Shown here: one piece after another, positions 50,801-61,939 of the stretch
Layout: each line of letters opens with the position of its first letter
How positions within the stretch are numbered: the stretch's first letter is position 1
Source: Metopolophium dirhodum
Lineage: Eukaryota; Arthropoda; Insecta; Hemiptera; Aphididae
Direction of reading: 5' to 3'
Assembly (NCBI RefSeq): GCF_019925205.1
Contig: NC_083566.1
Location: 11,470,001 to 11,534,000, forward strand
DNA: 64,000 nt
The notes under the pieces: model-generated
Databases searched by the model: none
What the model was told of the DNA's origin: nothing
The model's input: the letters and a program-made list of their open reading frames with translations, nothing else
Made by a program: the position numbers and the translations under genes

Positions 50801-53800
50801 TTTAAATCACAATAATTGATTAGAATTTTTGATAACATTTTTATTCTTCGGTAGATATACTTATCAACACTTGACATTTAAATATAAAGTTCATTCTATA
50901 TTATTTTCTTCCTACATCTAACATGAATAATAATAATTATACAGAACTTGTGTATGATTAAATAAATTCAAAACGTAATAACTTTCTTCAAATTATTCTT
51001 TTTGGGAATTTTTAGACATACCTACTGAAATCTTAAATTATTTATTATCCATATAATTTTCATAGTTTTTTTCACACGTTTACTTGTATACATTTTAATT
51101 TCTCAGGTATTTCTGTTAAACCTTAGGGTCATCTCGATTTTCTAAAAAATAATTACTGGTAATTCAAAAAGAAATATAATATATTGATTGAACATTGAAT
51201 GACAGTATATATCGAACCTTTTTATCAAATTTCGTTTAGGAATTCCCATAACTATTTGAGATGACTGTCCATCAAACAGCTATACAATTTTTATTATTTT
51301 ATAGTTATATGGTCAAACTACTAATTAGTTTTATGTTATATAATTTTCAAAATATTCGTGTTGATTTTTATGTTACTTATACAATTTTTAAAATGTATTT
51401 TTGGGTTTTAGTTATTAGTGTATACGATTTGTTAATTCAATTTTGAAAATTTGAATGGGTTCAACTATTATAGGTATGCAGTTATTAATTTAAAAATTGA
51501 ATAATTGCTAAACATTTTTTTATGAAAATGTTCAAGTTGTAAATAAATGAACATCAAAAGGTTTCAAAAACATGGTTTACTATTATGATGTGATATTATA
51601 CATATAACACAATTAACGTCTTAAAAAATATGTGGAAAAATGTTCGATAATATTAAGATTAAGTTTATTAAAATATTCCAATTATATTATAAAATATAAA
51701 AAGGTGAGTAAAAGGATGTCGCTCTTCTGTACAGTAGGTTACAGGTGGGTCTCAGTAATGGATGGTGTTAAATTTGAATTCAATGATATAATATTATTGT
51801 ATAAGAAAAACGATTCTGAGCGAAAACGGTTAGTCAGCCTATGATATTACCAAGTATATTTGATGATATTATTGTGAATAAAGTAATTTATAAATAAACT
51901 ATTTACGTGGAGCCTTGTTTTCAATTTTCAATCCTTAGCTATAAAAGTTGAACATTTTATAAATTTTTTAACTACAAAATAATTATTAAATTATAAATTT
52001 AAAACATTTTGTCAAAATTTGAACTTTAAATGCTTTAAAAACAAAATTGTACCTATGTATTTTTAATAATTTTTAACTGCTCTTGTAACATAATACCAGG
52101 AGCTTTGCATTAAATTTTCACGCTTTTTTACCCAACAAAAACCATTTTATTGATATTTATAGAAAAAAAAACTAAAAAAATTGAAAACTGACTGCAATGT
52201 CCGTAAACGGCTCAAAAAGAGTCATATTATTTTCAAAATTTTATCGTGTATAGAAAATGCTAATATAAACATTCAGTGAAATTTTCAAGTATTTACAGTC
52301 ATACGTTTTTTTAATTACAACAAAATAAGAAAATCGTTACACAAGAAATCGAGTGAATATCAAATGTTATAAAAATATGAATTTCAAACGCTCATAAACA
52401 TTTAATTTTACTTTCTTGTAGACATTTTTTTTTTGATTAAGGTAGACAAACTTATGAGGAATCTTGTATTACATTTTCAAATCTTAGATTTAAAAAAAAA
52501 ATTCTTTATGAATTTCTAACTCAAAATAATCATTTTTACGTATTTTGTCAATATTTGAGCTTTAAATGCTTATAAAAAAAAATTGTGGCTATGGATTTTT
52601 AATTTTTTTCATCTGCCTTTGAAACAATAACCTAGGAGCCTTCTATTCAAGCTTTTTTAACCAACAAATACAATTTTATTGATATTTATAGAATATATAA
52701 AAAAAAATAAAAACTGAAAATGTCCGTAAACAGTTCAAAATAAGACATACTATTCGGAAAATGGTATGGTGTATAGAAAATGATAATACAAACATTCAGT
52801 CAAAATGTCATGTACTTACGGTCATTTGTTTTAGAGTTGCGCCAAAAACTAAAATTGATTTTCTCGAAAACAGATTTTGCGTAAAAATTCCCGTTTTCCT
52901 TAATTTTTCTTTTGTTTTTCACGTCGCTTTTGAAAACTACTGGGAAATGTTTACTTTTGACCCCCCAAATTACCAACTAAATTCATTTTCCTATCAGAAA
53001 AGTTACTGTTGAAGAAAATCCAAGCACTTTTACTGTCCTAAAAGGTAATGACAGACACAAAAAAAATAAAAAATAAAATAAAAAAAAACCACATATATCA
53101 TTGAAAAATCAATACATCGCTTCGCTCAGAATCTAAAATATTAACCACTATTGTTTGGTGTTAAGATTTTTAAAAAAAAAATTATAAAAATTAAAACTAT
53201 TAAATAAAAAAACATTTAAAGGTTTTTAATATTTAGTGTGTACAATTCCTTGGCTTTTAAATTCTTATTAATTATTATATATAATTAAATTGGATAAATA
53301 ATTCTAAAACTTTTTTCTTTGTCCGTGGCTTTAATTTAGCATCGGTGTTATGATCATACATTTTATATGTTTTGATGTTCACGTGTAGAATATTGATACA
53401 GTCATACAGATCGATAAAAACTCTTCCCTATAAATAATTTAATCAAGTGACATGATAGCATAGGTGTAACAAGGAGGTACTTTGGGGGGGGGGGGGGGCT
53501 AAGCCCCACTAACTTAAATACAAGTGTGTGGTGTAAATAGTAAATATCCTGGAAGAAAATTATAATATTATGACAACTCTTTTTTTATTTAATTTAAATT
53601 GGTTTTATATAGGTATAATTTAATATTGTAATCCCTTGTATCCCTTGTATCCCTTGTACATCTTTTCAAATCTTTAAATTTTTGGATACAGCTTTATTTT
53701 TTGACTGATTTTGCGTGATTTAGTTTATTTTTATCCATGTAAAATCATACATACACCATAACAATACCCAAACATATATTATATATATTTAATATATATA

Positions 53801-56800
53801 CAGCGAGTAGCATAATACAATTTTTTAAACATCATTCATCATAAAATAATCACATAAACTTAATACCAACAAGTGTCATTTAATTTTTTTTTTTTTAAAT
53901 AGTTTTATTAGGATAATTTATTATAATTTTAGAAACATTAATAATAAAAAGGTGGGCAAGTGGATGTCGCTCTGCTGTACTGTAGGTTACAAGTGGGTCA
54001 CTGTATAATGGATGGTATTAAATTTGAATTCAATGATATATCATTGTATAAGAAAAACGATTCTGAGTGGAGACGATATGTCAGTCTAGGTATAAGACAT
54101 ATTATACACTTATCTATGGTATTAAAAAAAAAATTGACCTATAATAAATTCCAAATTAATCATATCACAATATCCATTAGGTACATATAACGCGTTATAC
54201 ATCAACAACAAACCGTGATACTATCATCATAATATATCGATGAAAATATTACAAATTAGAAATTTCAAGTGCCCACGAATAATATTATACAATCACAACA
54301 AAATAACTAAAATAGTTATTCTAGGTTTTTATGTAATTTCGTCCAAATTTGAACTTAAAATGACTATACAAATAAACTGTGCTTGTGTATTTTTTAGATT
54401 TTTTGGTAACCGAATTATCTATTTACATGGAATCTTGTTTTAAATTTTCAATCCTTAGCTATAAAAACTGAACATTTTATAATTTATTAATTACAATGGT
54501 TGATAATTTTCGAGATTTTGATAAATTCTGTCCAAATTTGATCTTTAAATGCTTATAAAAAAAAACTGTGCCTATGTATTTTCAATATTTTTCAACTGCT
54601 ATTGTAAAAATATATCAGGAGTCTTGTATTAAATTTTTACACTTTTTGGCCCAACAGATAAAACTTTATTGATATTTATAGAAAAAAAAACTAAAAAAAT
54701 TGAAAACTGAAAATGCCCGTAAACAGCTCAAAAAGTGTCAAAATATTTTCAAAATTGTATGGTGTATAGGAAATGCTAATATAAACATTCAGTGAAATTT
54801 TCATGTATCTACAGTTATTCGTTTTTGAATTACAAGAAAATAAGGAAATCGGTACATGAGAAATCGAGTGAATATCTAATGTTGTAAAAATATGAATTTA
54901 AAACGCTCATAAAAATTTAATTTGACTTTCTTGTAGAAATTTTTTTTTTGATAAAGTTAGACAAACTTATGAGGAATCTTGTATTAGATTTTAAAATCTT
55001 AGATTTAAAAAGGAAATTTTTTATGAATTTCTAACTCAAAATAATTTGCAAATTTTCGTGATTTTTCCGTATTTTTTCAAGATTTGAACTTTAAACGTGT
55101 ATAAAAAAAAACTGTGACTAAGGATTTTTAATTTTTTTCATCTGCCTTTGAAACAATAACCTAGGAGCCTTCTATTAAATTTTCAAGCTTTTTTACCCAA
55201 CAAATAAAATTTTATTGATATTTATAGAAAAAAAATTTAAAAAAACTGAAAACTGACAATGTCCGTAAACAGTTCAAAAAAAGTCAAATTATTTTCAAAA
55301 TTGTATTGTGTATAGAAAATGCAAATATAAACAACCAGTGAAAATTTCATGCATCTACGGTCATTTGTTTTAGAGTTACACCAATAACCAAAATCGATTT
55401 TGTTAAAAATCGATTTTGCGTAAAAATTCCCGTTTTTCCTTAATTTTTCTTTTGTTTTTCACATCGCTTTTGAAAACTACTGGGAAATTAAAATTTTGAC
55501 CTCCCCAATGCACCAACGATATTCACTTTCCCATCGAACAAGATACTGAAGTCGAAAATCGAAGCATTATTTCGACTACTTATCGTGTACACAGACACAA
55601 AAATAAAAAAATAAAAAAAAAACACACATCATTGTAAAATCAATACATTCATCTTTTCACTCAGAATCTAAAACAATTAATATTTTTACTATTGCTTGTT
55701 GACGTACAGTTTTTCAAAGTGTGTGGTTATTACATTATAATTATAATAGATAAAATCAATCTGTCCAGCTCGATTGAACCTTTTGCAGAATATCACGATT
55801 TGTGTGCGGCCTCTTATCTACAATTTTTCATTTAATATGTTAAGTGGTGGACCTAGGTTTTTTTTATGAAGCTATATTGATAATGATGCTCCCTAGCCCC
55901 TAGGTACTTATCATGAACAATGCAACTTCCGCGGGGTAACACAAATTTAACCTATTTTTTGTTATTAGTTTACAATTAATAGGTACGATTAGTTCTACGT
56001 AATACCTGAAATCCAAGTAATTTATAATAAAATAAAAAGTTCAATATGCGGAACGGTGGGTGTGCTGTTTCTAATAACAGCAAGTATTTATCATTTGTTT
56101 TACTAAAGTATGAGCTATATTAATATATAATATGTGAATTTATTATTATTATATTGAATTTAATTAGGTAATAAGCATATACTAATATATCATGTTACAT
56201 TTTTAGACTCATTAATTTAGAACATATTTCTCCTTACTTATTAGTTATTTGTATCAACAATTTAAGTCAATAACACGACAAATATACACGATACACCAAC
56301 AAAGTATAATTAATATATGTAAATAATATAATATAATTTACCATAGATTTTATTAGTTAAAAAATACCATATTCACATTGATAAAAATGTCTAAAGAAAT
56401 TATTATACCTATAAATAATAATATTATTATTGTATAGGTATTGAATCTCTATAAGTATAATAGAAATAACTATATAGGTAGTTATTTAATTAAAATAATC
56501 TGCATAATTAAGTTAACTAGTAAGTAGTATTAAGACTAGTTACTAGATACCTATTATTATAACGACTTTATTTATAAATCATTAATGTAACATTAGTTCA
56601 CTATATTCATATTCCATATTGGCATTGACAAAACGCAATACAAATAAATAAGGTTAGATAGGTAAAATGTTACCTAAAAGGTACATAGTATGTAAAATAA
56701 CTTGTGTAATTCTTGATTCAGATTTACAATTACGATAAAATCTCTTAAATAAACACCTATATAAAATCTAAGTTTCCTCGGGGTATTTTAGAGGAGGTTT

Positions 56801-59800
56801 CCCTATCATTGGATATAAAAACATGTATCTATATAAGTAACACATTATGTGGTGTAATCGTGTGTATACTATGTAGAGTTATTTTTTCATCATTTTCGTA
56901 TTAGGTATACTAATAACTGATTAATAATAGGTACCTATTAATATATAATATAAAATATACCTTACAAGTACCTGCCTTATTTAATTGTAGAACATTTTAA
57001 CTATTTTCAAACATATAATATAATATAATATTTCGAAAATTAAATTAATATTTTATAACGACTGTAGTATTTAATATTAATTAATTTATGAAAACAATTA
57101 GCTTTATCAATATTCTATATTATTTTCACAAAAGAATTTTTTAATAGGTACTGCAAAATATTCATATTAATTAACATATTATTTTATCTTTTTCAGAAAT
57201 TCCTCGTCAAGACAGAGAGAAGTGGCAATGTCTACGTTCACGTCCAGGTAAAAATCAATAATTTGAATATAATAATAATTTGAATTTTCTGTTTTAATTT
57301 AAACAGACGACTATCATAAAATGTTAGACGATTGTTTTAATTTAGCTAATATATTTTTCATTTTACTTTTTCATAGGAAAGTGTAAATAAATTTCAGTGA
57401 AAATAAAATAATTTATAAAACGCCTAATAATATTATTTTCTATATGATTACTATAGGGTATTACCACTGGTTATCCTCCCCAATCTTTAGATTCATGTTA
57501 ACCTATTTTTACTGGCAATTATCAAACTTATTTATTGTACATAAAAATTTTGTAGATTGTAGATATACTTCAATAAAAAAATCAAAAATATGATTACGTG
57601 TATATATTAAGTTAATAATAACAAATTAACAATCAACTGATACTTATATATTACTTACAAAAAATATAATAGTTATGCTTATATAAAATAATGATGGTAA
57701 AATAGTCTGAAAACGAGCCAGAAAAAGTTTTAATATTAAAGTTGTTTTATAATTTAAAGGTTGAAGTACCTATTCATTGTGTTTGTTTTTATATTTTTTT
57801 ATGTTTAGATTATATATCAAAAAAAATTATAAGTATAAATAAAATATTTTATGATGACCCTCATTGCTATGCTTTTTAAGTCACGCGATTTCGATCGCGC
57901 AATGTATTATATTTGTTTAATAAATTAAAGATCATAAGATCATAATATGTTAATATGTTTTTTTAAATTTTATTGATAAATATAAATATTATTTAAGAAT
58001 TTTTTTGTTGAATTCTAAAATTTTACACAGTATATTCAAATTTTAAGTAATTTCACAAACCCAGGTGCATTTAAATTGTATTAAAAAAATCATTCACATT
58101 AATTTATTTTATAGGTATAGGTACATTTTATTTTTTAAAGTTATATTTTACAACATAACTACAATAATAAAAACTTCAACTTCAATTCTGATTTACAAGT
58201 GGATTATATATGTAATCGGAAAATCGATTTTTTAACATAAATTATATTTTAATATTTAGCTAAGTAATAGTTAGACCATATTGTATCGATGGATATAAAA
58301 TATTATGTGTATAGGTATAACCTGTAGGCTGTAGCAACTATTTGGTATCACTATATCAGCGACTTACTTATGTTGACTTTATTAAATTATATTTGTAAAA
58401 TATTAAATTGTTTTTAAACACTCGTAAATTTCAAAATGTACGTAATTCGTGTGACCAAAAAACATATGTGGATAGTATGAATAAAATATAAATATTTTTT
58501 AATTTATTTAAAAAAATATATAAATAGGTATGTTAGACATGAAATTAAAAACCTAAAACGTTAATAAATATTAATAATTTAATATATACAATATATTAGT
58601 TTTTTTAGTGATGAAAGTAATGTACCTATGTATAGGCGTAATATATGTTTTGTAAATAAATATTATTTTCTATTAACCTGTGTATATTTAAATTAAGATA
58701 ATTTATAGAATATTTCAAAGTAACAATTATCTTAATAATTAAATCAAACCCTATTTATAATGTAGGTAATATATTAAGAGCTGCTTTAATTTGATTTTAT
58801 AAAATAAAAACCCATCATTATTTCGCATTTAGAATATTTTTATCTAACGATAATCTTCATTTTATTTAGGGAGATCTTACCCAGCAGGACAAGAGAGCAA
58901 TATTTCTCACTGTTCATGACCTGGGATGCAATCGTAAGTTTAATCGAATAGTTTAAATGTTTGGATATCAATTCATTAAATAAAATAATTGTTTCTAATT
59001 AATGTTGTAATATAGACATATCGTTTGAGAACTTCGTCAACCAGCCATGTATGAGTGAAATTAAAGACCGATCAATATTTATTCATATTGACGTGCCTGG
59101 CCACGAGGATAACGCCGATACTCTACCCGACTCGTAAGTATTACTAATCCTTTGTCAGTTTATTAGTTGCATAATACTTAAGATCTGTTAGTAGGAATAT
59201 TTTTATACCTAACTTTTATTCCTACTTTTGTTTGATATAAAGTTTTCAGTTTCCATCATTGCAAGTGCTAGGAGAAGATTTAGTGGCTGTTTTGGATACT
59301 TTGCACATTCGTTATGTTATTGGATTAGGAGAAGGAGCTGGTGCCAATGCAGTAGCAAGGTTTGGTTTGGCACATCCTTCACGAGTTTTGGGATTGATAC
59401 TCATTAATTGTACTGGATCGGCTACATCGGTGAAGGAAAATTTCAAATCAAAAGTGAGTGTGCACAATAGTATAATGTAGCTATATCTAGATCAGTCATG
59501 ATACGCAAGTCTAATATATTTATACATGTTACTTATGGTATTATTTTAGTTTGTAAATTGGAAAGGAAAATCAACTGTGAGTCAATCAGCGATGGATTAT
59601 TTAATTTTCCACAAATTTGGACATGTAAGTCAATAAAATTACCTATAACATAATTATCAGTTCTTGACCCAGTATTTGCTTTACTTATAGCAACTTATGA
59701 ATGAAACGAACCCGGACAAAGAGTTGGTCATCAATGAGTTTGTAAAACGTCTTCAAGGCACTATAAACTCAAAAAATCTCAAACAATACGTAAACGCATT

Positions 59801-60844
59801 TCTCACGTACGTATTATAAATTATATGCAATTTTTTATTGTGTCAATAAAAATAAATAATTTAATTATGCTGCTTTAAAAAAATATTATAGCCGAAAGGA
59901 TCTTATGCTTAAAGACTACAAACAAGACATATTATTGGTAACTGGCGTTTTGGGCTCTTACGCTAATGTTGTCGAGAAGTTACATCGCGATTTGAACAAA
60001 CACAAGGCTACATTATTGAAAATTGAAAGAGCTGGAGATGTTTTAGCAGAAGCAGTAAGATAACTCTAAATTTAGTTCATAATATTAATATTCCGAAATC
60101 AAAAGATTACCTACCTAACACAGCGCATTTATAGCAACCACATGTGTGTCCTCGTCTTACAAACGTAGGTACAGCACTACAGCATACAACATGGCACATT
60201 TGTGTTCAGAAGTTCCAATGTTGTGTAATAAGCTTGAATTGACCTTCTATCAAACTTAAAAATAAGAACATTATCTGCAGTTTCTCATAATTTTTTCACG
60301 ATTTTTTAATTTTGATTGAATGGAGGTACGTTTATCAGATTTTATCGATGCAAATTATTTAAAAATTTACTTTAACAACCAAAATGGCGTAATGTTTAAG
60401 TTTATATAAAAATAAAGCTAATTCATAACCAAAAGTATACCTATATAGGGTACTCTATATAGTTGCATAGTAAATTCATATCATGAACTGCATTGAAATA
60501 TCATTATTACTGCAATAATACTAACAATATGATATGATCGTCGTCGCCCACCCGTTTATCTAACATATTACATTATAGGTACCTACTTAATATCATGTTC
60601 AATTTGTTTTCCGTAGCCGGCAAAAATGGCACAAAGCATCCTGCTATTCTGCAAGGGGCAAGGCCTACTTACATCGGTCACGTTGCCAGGTATTGAGAGA
60701 CAGCGCACATTCTCAGGCAGTTCATCGGATGGCGAGCGTCCTAGGCGCAGTTTGTCACGCGGTATGAGTATGGAAGACTACGATCGACCAAACATTCGGC
60801 GACTATCTATATCCGTCAACGAAAACCTCCCGTCTCCCAAATAA
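30614..60844 (+). CDS. NDRG: NDRG-family protein (N-myc downstream-regulated), nine exons
   Basis: NDRG proteins (MESK2 in Drosophila) have an alpha/beta-hydrolase fold without a working catalytic triad and act in stress, trafficking and growth signalling; the molecular role is poorly defined. Joining 30614-30682, 57197-57247, 58870-58933, 59016-59133, 59243-59453, 59550-59624, 59691-59806, 59892-60054 and 60617-60844 gives 364 codons plus stop, normal for the family; all phases agree. Landmarks are LTVHDLGCNH (about 53-62), the elbow GLGEGAG at 128-134 where an active hydrolase would have GxSxG, and AKMAQSILLFCKGQG after the core. The tail has RQRTFSGSS, like the AGC-kinase sites of mammalian NDRGs, and RRLSIS. 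An alternative first exon at 48668 would give 346 residues. The first intron is 26.5 kb. The joining of exon 1 to exon 2 is by phase and position, not by transcript evidence. Confidence 0.88.
31927..32240. repeat. 157-bp tandem duplication in NDRG intron 1
   Basis: Two near-identical units, 31927-32083 and 32084-32240, differing at only a few positions (for example AACAAAA against AATAAAA, and GCATGC against GCATAC). The high identity implies a recent duplication. Minus-strand open frames across the two units are a by-product. Confidence 0.85.
37731..37778. repeat. 12-bp tandem repeat, four units
   Basis: ATGACACTATAG occurs three times, followed by the variant AAGACACTATAG. Intronic minisatellite. 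Confidence 0.9.
40793..41056 (+). other. Possible exon or captured fragment in the NDRG intron
   Basis: A GC-richer patch that is open on the plus strand from an ATG at 40793 (MAYEYYEESVVARKRTPLL onward). It runs up to a sequence like the end of the 22470 foldback element at 41055, beyond which the composition drops to AT-rich. I do not recognise the protein and see no clear donor. It could be an alternative NDRG 5' exon, a gene fragment next to a transposon, or chance. Confidence 0.25.
41055..41290 (+). mobile_element. Partial relative of the 22470 foldback element
   Basis: Begins CAGAGTGATTCGCCAAGCAATC, close to the left end at 22468, and then follows a similar AT-rich course. The right end was not found, and the exact limit is uncertain. 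Confidence 0.4.
41570..42180. promoter_or_regulatory. GC-rich island 1 in the NDRG intron
   Basis: CpG-dense stretch in an otherwise AT-rich intron. It includes a CCG/ACG triplet run at about 41821-41863 and two CACGTG E-boxes at 42002-42007 and 42034-42039. Both strands have open frames, but these encode long Arg or Pro/Thr runs from the triplet repeat and are not credible genes. A promoter, enhancer or 5' UTR is more likely. Confidence 0.4.
42890..43175. promoter_or_regulatory. GC-rich island 2 in the NDRG intron
   Basis: CpG-rich sequence with GGCGGCGGTGGG and repeated GACGGACGG words, ending in a G run near 43160. No acceptable splice donor after an ATG was seen. Candidate regulatory island. 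Confidence 0.3.
44560..44820. promoter_or_regulatory. GC-rich island 3 in the NDRG intron
   Basis: A locally GC-rich stretch (GAGGCCGCTGGCAC, GCCGCCGCAGTGG, then CGACGGACGACGG). Minus-strand open frames here are low-complexity. It is similar in character to islands 1 and 2. Confidence 0.3.
48225..48665 (+). promoter_or_regulatory. GC-rich island 4, likely promoter and 5' UTR of NDRG exon 1b
   Basis: CpG-rich sequence with a CCGTCGCCGCCGCCGCCGTC run at about 48500, directly upstream of the MSDSQ start at 48668. This position fits an internal promoter. Open frames through it change composition with each frame and look non-coding. Confidence 0.45.
48668..48682 (+). CDS. NDRG: NDRG exon 1b (proximal alternative first exon)
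   Basis: ATG AGC GAC TCA CAA followed by GTAAGA: MSDSQ in phase 0, the same phase as exon 1a. It lies at the downstream edge of a GC-rich island (48230-48660) that could be its promoter and 5' UTR. Too short for any ORF list. Use of this start is inferred from phase, donor and setting. Confidence 0.45.
48832..48945 (+). other. Possible further 5' exon downstream of exon 1b
   Basis: A GC-richer segment follows the acceptor-like TTTTCTGCAG at 48831. One frame contains MDECNTASSSSNDPNTPTRD, a composition like an NDRG N-terminus. I could not find a good donor at its end, so its status is open. Confidence 0.25.
48946..51696 (+). other. NDRG intron 1 between exon 1b and the repeat pair
   Basis: AT-rich intron with an AAT microsatellite at about 49225-49263, a short GC-richer patch at 49310-49400, a TATATA/TGTG run near 49465-49495 and a 14-nt G run at 50173-50186. 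No gene recognised. Confidence 0.45.
51697..53140 (+). repeat. Full-length copy of the dispersed repeat family (1.44 kb)
   Basis: Starts AAAAAGGTGAGTAAAAGGATG, continues with the head (TGTACAGTAGGTTACAG, GAATTCAATGATATA, GATTCTGAGCG) and ends TTCGCTCAGAATCTAAAATA. The GATTCTGAGCG near the head and CGCTCAGAATC at the tail are inverted. The body contains two related units, each opening CCGTAAAC (52201 and 52724), about 523 nt apart. No coding capacity; non-autonomous. Confidence 0.8.
53631..53657. repeat. 9-bp tandem repeat, three units
   Basis: ATCCCTTGT occurs three times in a row, in the NDRG intron between two large repeat copies. Confidence 0.85.
53946..55674 (+). repeat. Second full-length copy of the repeat family (1.73 kb)
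   Basis: Same orientation as the copy at 51697, 0.8 kb downstream. The head runs from AAGGTGGGCAAGTGGATGTC and the tail ends CACTCAGAATCTAAAAC. It keeps both internal units (CCGTAAAC at 54717 and 55263) and has extra body sequence at about 54110-54420. Diverged from the first copy, so not a recent tandem duplication. Confidence 0.8.
55675..57196 (+). other. End of NDRG intron 1
   Basis: AT-rich sequence without a recognisable exon or element until the acceptor TTTTTCAG at 57196. TAGGTACCTA words occur near 56929. Confidence 0.5.
57197..57247 (+). CDS. NDRG: NDRG exon 2
   Basis: 17 codons, KFLVKTERSGNVYVHVQ, corresponding to the conserved NDRG start (V.T..G.V.V.V.G). Phase 0 on both sides; acceptor TTTTTCAG, donor GTAAAA. 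First exon common to both starts. Confidence 0.85.
58870..58933 (+). CDS. NDRG: NDRG exon 3
   Basis: 64 nt encoding GDLTQQDKRAIFLTVHDLGC and the first part of the following Asn-His pair, the NDRG motif usually written KPAILTYHDVGLNH. Leaves in phase 1 at a GTAAGT donor. Confidence 0.88.
59016..59133 (+). CDS. NDRG: NDRG exon 4
   Basis: 118 nt encoding ISFENFVNQPCMSEI and then HIDVPGHEDNADTLPDS, matching the family's H.DAPGQ.EGA...P segment. The usual Gln after PG is His here. Donor GTAAGT, phase 2. Confidence 0.88.
59243..59453 (+). CDS. NDRG: NDRG exon 5: hydrolase-fold core
   Basis: 211 nt. The acceptor must be the AG at 59241-59242; the more obvious TTTTCAG six bases on would put a stop in frame. 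With this choice the junction reads LPDSFQFPSLQVLG, the family's YPTMDQLAE region. It contains GLGEGAGANAVARFGLAHP, the elbow and following helix, and LGLILINC. Confidence 0.9.
59550..59624 (+). CDS. NDRG: NDRG exon 6
   Basis: 25 codons, FVNWKGKSTVSQSAMDYLIF and the following HKFGH, matching the family's cap-region segment ending HLFG. Phase 0 on both sides, acceptor TTTTAG, donor GTAAGT. Contained in no long open frame. Confidence 0.87.
59691..59806 (+). CDS. NDRG: NDRG exon 7
   Basis: 116 nt encoding QLMNETNPDKELVINEF and LKQYVNAFL, the family helix that reads NL..F..AY in other members. Leaves in phase 2 at GTACGT. Confidence 0.87.
59892..60054 (+). CDS. NDRG: NDRG exon 8
   Basis: 163 nt encoding TRKDL, then ILLVTGVLGSYANVVEKLH, corresponding to the family's LLVVGD.SP strand, and LLKIERAGDVLAEA. 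The GDxSP acid motif reads GVLGS here, in keeping with lack of catalysis. Donor GTAAGA, phase 0. Confidence 0.87.
60617..60844 (+). CDS. NDRG: NDRG exon 9: C-terminal tail
   Basis: 75 codons plus stop. It begins PAKMAQSILLFCKGQGLL, the last core helix (PAKLAEAF..F.QG in relatives). A Ser/Arg-rich tail follows with RQRTFSGSSSD and RRSLSRG, fitting basophilic-kinase sites known in NDRG1 and NDRG2. The stop codon overlaps an AATAAA. Confidence 0.92.
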   Translation, partial: PAKMAQSILLFCKGQGLLTSVTLPGIERQRTFSGSSSDGERPRRSLSRGMSMEDYDRPNIRRLSISVNENLPSPK

Positions 60845-61931
60845 AGACTAAACGAATGAACGAATGAACCACCCACGCATAAACGATTGGCTAAATTGAT
60901 CTACATGAGTACGCTGTTTGAAAACATACATTTAAAAAAAAAAAAAAATCTAGTCATTAACTTCTATTATTACTTCTATTTATACGTGTAATACATTAAT
61001 CTTGCATGAATTGTCGTTAGTTCCTCTATAGTCGCCCGAAAGAGCCCATAATATCCTTGTACTGTATAATATATATATATATATGTAATATTATATAATA
61101 TCTTGCCCCTCGATTCCGCCCACATATCAGTATTACAAAATTACACTTTACAAAAAAAAGGCTCTTAATTGTTCTTACTTTATGGAACGCGTTCCTACAA
61201 TGACAATATAAGCGAGGGCCAAGAATAATATGTTTTGTTCGTTTTTACAATATTTTTTTATTTTCACCTAAAGTGAGGTCGGACTGGAGATGGCATTGGT
61301 ACATTTTGTCAACGGCTATATAGCGAAACCGTTGACAGATTTTTTTTGTTTTTTTTTTTTTTACTAAATGATTGTGATTACACCTCATTTTATGCCAAAG
61401 TATTTATTAATATTTTTTTTCAATTGTTGACGAAATTTTTTTGTGCGAAACACATTTAAATGATTCAAATGTTTATTTTAGCCACGGGTGAGAAGCCATC
61501 TTTTTCACGTTTTTTTTTTTTTTTTATATTCTATGATTTTGTTGAAACGAAATAATATAGTGGGGAACATGTTATTCAAGAGACTGAAATTCAGTTTTTG
61601 CTTGATTAATTTGATTTAATCTAGAACACTTTATACGTAGAAGCTTTTTAAACGACAACGCTCAGTGGCTAAGCACTAATAAGGTGCAAATTATACATAA
61701 AATATAAATACACAAAGATTTATACATGGATATTTTTAAATATTTATAAATACGGTTTATATAATAATGTAGATCTTTCGTTATATGTTTATTATAAATA
61801 TAATTTTTTTTTTCGTAGTTTTTAAGCTTTTTACACCGGTAGTTGTTATTGTTGCTAAGCTTTATAATAACATTATTATCATTATGAAATATATGTAGGC
61901 ATACATAATATACATACTATACATATACATA

Positions 61932-61937
61932 AATAAA
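61932..61937 (+). terminator. Candidate NDRG polyadenylation signal
   Basis: AATAAA about 1.1 kb after the stop, the first canonical hexamer beyond the one that overlaps the stop codon (60840-60845). The intervening sequence has T runs typical of long 3' UTRs. Confidence 0.4.
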
Positions 61938-61939
61938 AT

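Noticed and set aside
59250..59262. NDRG exon 5 acceptor at TTTTCAG (59249)
   Set aside because: It would put a stop in frame after a few codons; the acceptor at 59242 keeps the family sequence.
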